A stretch of 64,000 nt of DNA from Azohydromonas australica DSM 1124 (GTDB lineage Bacteria > Pseudomonadota > Gammaproteobacteria > Burkholderiales > Burkholderiaceae_C): contig NZ_KE387204.1 in the NCBI RefSeq assembly GCF_000430725.1, positions 118,023-182,022 on the forward strand, written 5' to 3'. Below the pieces are notes generated by a model. The model had not been told where the DNA came from. It saw nothing but the letters and a program-made list of their open reading frames with translations, and searched no databases. Shown piece by piece: positions 59,361-64,000 of this stretch (position 1 is the stretch's first letter; every line of letters starts with the position of its first letter). Position numbers and translations under genes: made by a program.

Positions 59361-59834
59361 TCAGCTGCCGGCACGGGAAAGCTGCCAGTTCCAGCGCTCG
59401 TCGGGAACGATTCGCAAGTCGTGATATTTGCCGCCGGCAAAATCCAGCACCGATTCGACGACAGCCTTTTCACGTTCATGCGCCGGTGGCTCCGGATTCA
59501 GCGGGCCTTGGCCTTCATATTTCAAGCCCAGAGAATACTGGCCCGGCGGGATGCGCACCATCAGGTTTTCGCCATTTCTGATGACGGCGACTTCCTTGCC
59601 GTCGATGGTCAGCGTCGTGGGCGTGGCCCAACCCTTGAAACGGGCCTCGCGAATGACGTGCACGGTGGCCAGCGCCGCACTGGCGGACACCTCGGGCGTC
59701 CAGTGGACTCTTTCAGGCGGTACGGGTTGGCTCAATACCACGACGGGGACATGCCGCCCTGCCAGCACCTGCAGTCCCATCGCCCAGACGGCAACGGAGA
59801 AAAACTGCACGAAGCGGGCATTAAGCGTCTTCAT
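59361..59834 (-). CDS. Exported protein of unknown function
   Basis: A 157-residue protein with an N-terminal hydrophobic signal (about 8-25, FFSVAVWAMGLQVLAG). The mature part has a PEGA-like beta pattern, TLTIDGKEVAVIRNGENLMVRIPPGQYSLGLKYEG, seen in small envelope proteins that present a carbohydrate- or wall-binding sandwich. No Cys lipobox and no catalytic motif is visible. It is transcribed toward the LMW phosphatase (stops 55 bases apart). Confidence 0.7.
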   Translation of the reverse strand: MKTLNARFVQFFSVAVWAMGLQVLAGRHVPVVVLSQPVPPERVHWTPEVSASAALATVHVIREARFKGWATPTTLTIDGKEVAVIRNGENLMVRIPPGQYSLGLKYEGQGPLNPEPPAHEREKAVVESVLDFAGGKYHDLRIVPDERWNWQLSRAGS

Positions 59835-60027
59835 GGTTTCCTTGCGTCAAGGCGGCCGGCCATCCTCAAAACTTGTAACCATATTACCCGCCACCCATAG
59901 GCGCGCGGATGCAATGGAAATAGCGGCGGCACCGACTCCCGTGATCCGGGAGCCAGCTTGTCCGCCTGATATGAATGGTGGGGCATTCCCCATGACGCCG
60001 TCGCGAAGGCCGTCACGATTTCCCGAT

Positions 60028-60046
60028 CGGTAACGGCCGTTTACCG
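60028..60046 (-). terminator. Hairpin after mfnB
   Basis: CGGTAA-CGGCCGT-TTACCG, six-base arms, 25 bases beyond the mfnB stop. No T run follows, so termination is only possible. Confidence 0.3.
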
Positions 60047-60071
60047 GGACGCGGGACGCTTGTGGTGGCGC

Positions 60072-60884
60072 TCAGCGGCGCGGGTCTGCAAAGGCCTGTA
60101 CCAGGGCGTGCACGCGCTGAGGTTGCAGCGCCGCACCGCGCCCGCCCTCGCACAGCGCGCCCCTGAAGCCGGCGTAATCCGGCGCCAGCTCGCGCAGCAG
60201 CCCGGCCTGGGCCAGCTGCAGCGAACCGGCCACGCCTGCGAGCCGGCCGGCGCCCTGCACGCGGGTGATGAAGTGGCGCACCGTGGCCGCGTCCAGACGA
60301 TCGAAGAGGCTGCCCTCGCGCTTGTCGGCGGTGTCCAGCATCAGCGCCGGAAAGGGCAGCCAGCACGCCAGCGCCAGCAGCGCCTCGTCCAGCCCGTCGT
60401 CGCCGAGGAACACCGGCACCACGGTCGCCGGGCTGCCGGCCAGCGCCGCCAGCAGCGCGGTGGCGCCATCGCCGCGCGGAATGCCGACCTTCACCACGTC
60501 CACGCCGCAGGCGGCCGTGGCGCGCACGCGCTCCAGCGCCGCGTCGCGCGCGTCCAGCGGCCAGTCGCCAACTGTGGCGCTCACAGGATGCGCGTGCCCC
60601 GCGGCGCGCAGCGCCTGCACCACCTCGTGCACCACATGCAGCGGCAGCGCGCCCAGCGCGCCGGTACCGGGCTCTTTCAGGTCGATGAGGTCGGCGCCCC
60701 CTGCCACCGCGGCCAGCGCCTCCGGCACGTCGCGCACGCTCACCAGCAGCTGTACACGCCCGTCGGCGGCGCGCCGCAGGCCGCCGAAAGCAGTGCCCGC
60801 GGGCGAAGGACGGGAGCGCGGCGCCGCCGCGGGCGCCGGCGCGTCGTCGGCAGCCTCCAGGGAGGGCTGCGGAGCCATCGTCAT
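60072..60884 (-). CDS. mfnB: (5-formylfuran-3-yl)methyl phosphate synthase
   Basis: A 270-residue protein of the DUF556/MfnB family which makes the furan ring precursor of methanofuran from two molecules of glyceraldehyde-3-phosphate. After an Ala-rich 40-residue leader the family core starts VQLLVSVRDVPEALAAVAGGADLIDLKEPGTGALGA, then SATVGDWPL, DVVKVGI and LMLDTADKREGSLFD; the lysines in LKEP and VKVG are the expected catalytic residues. The ATG overlaps the DUF447 stop (ATGA). The leader is longer than in archaea. Confidence 0.9.
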   Translation of the reverse strand: MTMAPQPSLEAADDAPAPAAAPRSRPSPAGTAFGGLRRAADGRVQLLVSVRDVPEALAAVAGGADLIDLKEPGTGALGALPLHVVHEVVQALRAAGHAHPVSATVGDWPLDARDAALERVRATAACGVDVVKVGIPRGDGATALLAALAGSPATVVPVFLGDDGLDEALLALACWLPFPALMLDTADKREGSLFDRLDAATVRHFITRVQGAGRLAGVAGSLQLAQAGLLRELAPDYAGFRGALCEGGRGAALQPQRVHALVQAFADPRR

Positions 60885-61453
60885 GCAGCCTCCTTCGTCC
60901 GGTGCGTCGCCACGGCGTGCTGCAGCCAGCTCCAGGCCTCGTGCTCCTCGGGTCCGGCGGTCTTGTCGATGGCGATCTGCAGGTAGCGCATCTCGCTTTC
61001 CACCTTCTCGCGCGGCAGCAGGTGCAGCCGGCTCACCAGCACCGCGCCTTCCACCACTGCGGCCTGGGCGCGGTTGAGGCCGATGAACTCGCCGTGCGTC
61101 TCCTCGTGCACACGCGCCATGCGCAGCACGGGCCGCTGCGGATCGTCCTGCGCCCGGATCAGCCGCAGCTCCAGGTGGCGCAGCGCGCACTCCAGCCGCA
61201 CGCCCGGGATGACGCGCGCCGGCAGCGTGGGCCAGTCGCGCCGGCCCGTGACGCAGCCGGCGATCACGCGCGTGTCCACCAGCACGTTGAGCACCGCACA
61301 ACCCGAGCCCAGGATGTTCATGAGGGTCGAGGAGGGCTTGAAGGGCATCAGCACCACCTCGGCACCCTGGTAGCGCACGCCCAGCGGGGCATGGTGCGAG
61401 CGCCCATCGGGCGACAGCGTGCTGACCACTACTTCAAAGATCTGGTCGTTCAT
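60881..61453 (-). CDS. DUF447-family flavin-binding-like protein of the H4MPT cluster
   Basis: A 190-residue protein of the DUF447 family, an FMN-binding split-barrel type fold, found almost only in methanogens and H4MPT-using bacteria. Features: IFEVVVSTLSPDGRSHHAPLGVRYQG, VLNVLVDTRVI and a C-terminal helical part. Role unproven, presumably in methanopterin or methylofuran formation. Both ends overlap neighbours by four bases (ATGA), so it is strictly coupled to the pterin-binding gene and mfnB. Confidence 0.85.
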   Translation of the reverse strand: MNDQIFEVVVSTLSPDGRSHHAPLGVRYQGAEVVLMPFKPSSTLMNILGSGCAVLNVLVDTRVIAGCVTGRRDWPTLPARVIPGVRLECALRHLELRLIRAQDDPQRPVLRMARVHEETHGEFIGLNRAQAAVVEGAVLVSRLHLLPREKVESEMRYLQIAIDKTAGPEEHEAWSWLQHAVATHRTKEAA

Positions 61454-62871
61454 GGCGTTTCGTCCTTCCCGCGCAACGTGGAACCCGGCGCACACCAAGC
61501 GTCCAGGTTTTCCTCGCGCCGCGGAACCGCGCAGCCCCAGCTCAGGGGCTGGTCCTGCACGTAGCGCTTGCCCAGCTGCCACGCGACCTCGGCGCGTGCC
61601 AGCTCCACGCCCATGTAGAAGGCGTGGGCGGCGTCGTTCTCAAGCTTGAGTTGAGGCCACAACTCGAAGGCCTCCCGCGCCAGCCGGTGGCCGTCGCGGT
61701 TGTAGACGTGGATGCCGTCTTCCGCCACCTGCACGCGGAAGTTGGGGTCGCGCACGCCGGCGGCGGTCTGGCGGATCTCCTCGGCCGTGTCCGGGAACGG
61801 GCGCTTCGCATGCACCGTCAGCAGCTCGTCCGTGAAGCCCTTGGCCAGGCTCCGGTTTTCGTGCGCGGCGTGCATCAGGCGCCGGGCCACGTCGGCCTCG
61901 CGCACTGCGCGCCGCGCATGCGTGCTGACCTGCGTGGTCAGGATCGCGCGCGCCTGCAGCTCCTCGCACATGCCCAGCAGCAGCGCGTTCATGCCGGCGG
62001 TGTCGGCCTCGGTCAGCTCGGTGACGTTGCCCACGCCGACCAGGATGTCCACGTCCGGGAAGCGGTCGCGCAGGCGCTGGTAGCGGCAGATGGAGCGGGT
62101 GAAGCCGAAGGGCAGCGGATCCAGGATCGAGTCGGCCAGGAAGGCACGCCCACGCCCGCGCAGCGTCTCGATCGCCTGCGCCAGCGACTCCTCGTCCTGC
62201 GGCGTCCGCGGGATCAGCACCGGCGTGCTCGCCACCTCGTCGGCCACCCACAGCGTGTCGAGGTTGAGGCTGAGCAGGTAGTCGGCCCCGGCGCGCCCGC
62301 CGCGCAGCAGCTCGGCCGTGTCCAGCGAGTCGACGCTGACCTTGAAGCCTTCCGCCTTGAGCGCCTTGACGCTGTCCTCCAGGTGCGGGAAGGGCGTGGC
62401 GGGCAGGCCGCCGAGGTCGATCACATCGGCGCCGTCAGCCACGTAGGCACGGGCGCGCTCGACGATGCCGGCCACGTCCAGCCGGGGCGCGTCCACGATC
62501 TCCGCGAAGATGTCCACGCGGTAGCGGGACAGGTCCGCCGGCTTGGCTTGCCGGTTGAAGAAGGCGGGCAGGTCCTTGAGCTCCTCGGGGCCGCGCTGCA
62601 CCGGGATGCCGAAATGGGCTTCGAGCGCCTGCACGTCGCCGCGGCAGCGCCCGGGCAGCAGCAGCCGGTCGGCCGGCCGCGGCGCCTCGCCCTCGACGGA
62701 CGAGACCAGCGGCGCGCCGACGCGGCGGCGCACCATGTCCGCGGTCATGAGCCCGGCGACCTGCAGCCCGATGTCGCGCACTTCCCAGGTGAAGGGGGCG
62801 TCCATGCCGGCCAGCACGCGCTGCAGCGCCGGCTGCGCCAGGTGACCCGTCAGGAAGACGATGTGTTCCAT
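61450..62871 (-). CDS. DUF6513/dihydropteroate-synthase-like pterin-binding protein
   Basis: A 473-residue protein. Residues 1-110 form an unrelated domain (HIVFLTGHLAQPALQRVL ... LLLPGRCRGD); residues about 140-400 form a pterin-binding TIM barrel like dihydropteroate synthase: FAEIVDAPRLDVAGIVERARAYVADGADVIDLGGL, KVSVDSLDTAELLRGG, LADSILDPLPFG. Such archaeal-type DHPS-like proteins are candidates for methanopterin synthesis, where classical DHPS is not used. Start at 62871 overlaps the flavoprotein gene by 22 bases. Confidence 0.87.
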   Translation of the reverse strand: MEHIVFLTGHLAQPALQRVLAGMDAPFTWEVRDIGLQVAGLMTADMVRRRVGAPLVSSVEGEAPRPADRLLLPGRCRGDVQALEAHFGIPVQRGPEELKDLPAFFNRQAKPADLSRYRVDIFAEIVDAPRLDVAGIVERARAYVADGADVIDLGGLPATPFPHLEDSVKALKAEGFKVSVDSLDTAELLRGGRAGADYLLSLNLDTLWVADEVASTPVLIPRTPQDEESLAQAIETLRGRGRAFLADSILDPLPFGFTRSICRYQRLRDRFPDVDILVGVGNVTELTEADTAGMNALLLGMCEELQARAILTTQVSTHARRAVREADVARRLMHAAHENRSLAKGFTDELLTVHAKRPFPDTAEEIRQTAAGVRDPNFRVQVAEDGIHVYNRDGHRLAREAFELWPQLKLENDAAHAFYMGVELARAEVAWQLGKRYVQDQPLSWGCAVPRREENLDAWCAPGSTLRGKDETP

Positions 62872-63458
62872 TCCAGGGACAGTTCCCGCAGCCGCCGTGA
62901 CAGGGCCGCTTCCAGCTCGGCAGGCGAGCACACCACGCGGCAGTGGTCGATGGCGCGCAGCCGCTCCACGTTGTCCAGCTCGATGCGGCGCGGATGCAGC
63001 GTCACCCACTCGTGCGGTGCCTTGGTGATGACGGTGGGCTCGGTGTCGCACGCGAACACGATGCCCGGGATGCCCAGCTTGCCCGCCTGCGCGAACATGT
63101 TCGTGGGCAGCGTGTCGGAGATGCCGAAGGCGCACTTGGCCACCGTGTTGCTCGTGGCCGGCGCCACGATCACCGTGTGGTAGACGTCCGAGTACAGCAT
63201 GCCCACCGGCACGGAGCTGGCGCTCTTGTCGCGGAAGACCTTGAAGCGCCCCTTGAGCGACTCCAGCGTGAAGCCGTACTGCGGCAGCACTTCCTCCGCT
63301 GCGGCCGAGAGGAACAGGTCCACCGCCGGCAGCCGCGCCGCCAGCGCCATGGCTTCTTCGAGGTAGTGGCCCGAGCCGGTGACGGCAAAGGCGAAGCGCG
63401 AGCGCGGTGGACCGTCGGGGGCGTCCAGCGCCTCCAGCGCGGCCTCGGTTTCGAGCAC
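62850..63458 (-). CDS. Archaeoflavoprotein AfpA / dihydromethanopterin reductase DmrB-like flavoprotein
   Basis: A 202-residue flavoprotein of the Dfp/archaeoflavoprotein group: FAFAVTGSGHYLEE at the N terminus, LFLSAAAEEVL, VIVAPATSNTVAKCAFGISDTLPTNMFAQAGK. The Burkholderia homologue AfpA reduces dihydromethanopterin to H4MPT, the last cofactor activation step, and I expect the same here. I choose the GTG at 63458 (CAGGA four bases before it), directly after the regulator stop; open sequence to 63551 overlaps the regulator's coding end and lacks family character. Confidence 0.85.
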   Translation of the reverse strand: MLETEAALEALDAPDGPPRSRFAFAVTGSGHYLEEAMALAARLPAVDLFLSAAAEEVLPQYGFTLESLKGRFKVFRDKSASSVPVGMLYSDVYHTVIVAPATSNTVAKCAFGISDTLPTNMFAQAGKLGIPGIVFACDTEPTVITKAPHEWVTLHPRRIELDNVERLRAIDHCRVVCSPAELEAALSRRLRELSLEWNTSSS

Positions 63459-63465
63459 GTCCTGT

Positions 63466-64000
63466 TCAGGCGCGTTGGGAGACTGCAATCTGGAGCTTGT
63501 GGAGCTTGCGGTAGAGGGTGTTTCGGCTGACATCGAGCGCCTTGGCGACATTGCTCACGTTCCAGCGGTGCTGCTCCAGGAGCTGCAGCAGCACCTGTCG
63601 CTCATGCGACTGGATCAGGTTGAGGCCCTGCGGGGCCGGGGTTTCGGCCGGCACCATGCCCGAAGCCAGTAGCGAAACCGATGCCAGCGCCGCCGCGGGC
63701 GCATCCGCCACCGCCGGGGCCGGCACGGCCGCCGGGCTCGGGCGCAGCGAGGGCAGGTGCTCCAGCCCCACCGGCGCGCCGTCGGCCAGCGCCACAGCCG
63801 CGCGCAGCACGTGGCGCAGCTGGCGCACGTTGCCGGGCCAGCGGTGGCCCATCAGCAGCTGCTCGGCCTCGGGGCGCAGCACCACCGGGCCGCCGTTCTC
63901 CTCCTGCAGGATGCGCTGGATCAGCTCGCGCTTGTCGCTGCGCTCGCGCAGCGCCGGAATGCCCAGCTCGATGCCGGCCAGGCGGTAGTACAGGTCCTCG
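63466..64000 (-). CDS. Sigma-54-dependent transcriptional activator, C-terminal part
   Basis: The gene enters from beyond the right edge. The visible 177 codons begin EDLYYRLAGIELGIPALRERSDK, the last part of the AAA+ sigma-54 interaction domain, then WPGNVRQLRHVLRAAV, an Ala/Pro-rich linker and a Fis-type HTH (LLQLLEQHRWNVSNVAKALDVSRNTLYRKLHKLQI). The overall pattern recalls AcoR-type activators of alcohol and acetoin catabolism. The stop is seven bases before the flavoprotein GTG, so regulator and cofactor genes may be one transcript. It may control quinoprotein or C1 genes. Confidence 0.9.
   Translation of the reverse strand, partial: EDLYYRLAGIELGIPALRERSDKRELIQRILQEENGGPVVLRPEAEQLLMGHRWPGNVRQLRHVLRAAVALADGAPVGLEHLPSLRPSPAAVPAPAVADAPAAALASVSLLASGMVPAETPAPQGLNLIQSHERQVLLQLLEQHRWNVSNVAKALDVSRNTLYRKLHKLQIAVSQRA

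Noticed and set aside
1..64000. CRISPR arrays, rRNA, tRNA, insertion sequences or integrases
   Set aside because: No regular spaced repeats, tRNA cloverleaf-like conserved sequence or transposase reading frames were found on either strand.

Overview
The window is a GC-rich (about 65-70 % by eye) stretch of a betaproteobacterial chromosome. The mix of an aerobic methylotrophy cluster using tetrahydromethanopterin (H4MPT) and methylofuran, quinoprotein-associated periplasmic proteins, two OmpC-type porins, a bifunctional PutA and tandem FCD-type GntR regulators points to Burkholderiales, most likely the Methylibium/Rubrivivax/Leptothrix or Comamonadaceae neighbourhood. This is an inference from gene content; there is no rRNA or tRNA here to test it.

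Left part (1-16.5 kb), nearly all on the minus strand. It starts with a two-gene membrane-type GMC dehydrogenase and the start of a ribbon-helix-helix protein. Then comes a catabolic island: an OpuA/ProU-type transporter proX-proW-proV (proV carries a one-base frameshift), an aldehyde dehydrogenase, a porin, glyA, a GlxA/AraC regulator, a DapA-family lyase, a DadA/PuuB-like FAD oxidoreductase and two tandem paralogous GntR regulators. The same operator-like palindrome, GTCTAC-N5-GTAGAC, lies upstream of the aldehyde dehydrogenase and next to the start of the first GntR gene. The island therefore looks like one regulon, probably for a quaternary or secondary amine whose carbon ends in C1 units and glycine.

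Middle part (16.5-39.3 kb) is mixed housekeeping and metabolism: eutBC, a CYP152-type peroxygenase, a HAD hydrolase, a family III CoA-transferase, an MCE lipid-transport operon (permease, ATPase, MlaD-like protein, lipoprotein), dusC, an MFS carrier, a LysE exporter, a DJ-1 protein, putA, a MarC protein, an extensin-like protein and a second porin with a clear terminator. Embedded at 25.4-28.2 kb is a decayed signalling or defence-like locus: a 5'-truncated, frameshifted patatin phospholipase followed by a nucleotide-metabolism-like/TPR/SLOG-like protein split by an in-frame TAA.

Right part (39.8-64 kb) is the C1 module. Transcribed leftward from 51.8 kb are a HisA-like protein, fhcB, fhcA, fhcD, fhcC, fae, a PCD/DCoH-like protein, a HAD phosphatase, a beta-propeller protein, an MxaD-like protein, a zinc-metallohydrolase, a SoxYZ-like carrier and a second, degenerate metallohydrolase. 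Divergently transcribed, with start codons overlapping in a single CATG, is mfnD-mfnF-mfnE for methylofuran side-chain assembly. After an insert of unrelated genes (coiled-coil protein, MFS/LysR pair, YkgJ remnant, LMW phosphatase, exported protein) the module resumes on the minus strand with a sigma-54 activator, a DmrB/AfpA-like flavoprotein, a pterin-binding DUF6513 protein, a DUF447 protein and mfnB. Fae captures formaldehyde on H4MPT, FhcABCD releases formate through methylofuran, and the mfn and flavoprotein genes make or reduce the cofactors. The methanol dehydrogenase itself, mch, mtdB and the first H4MPT-synthesis gene are not in the window.
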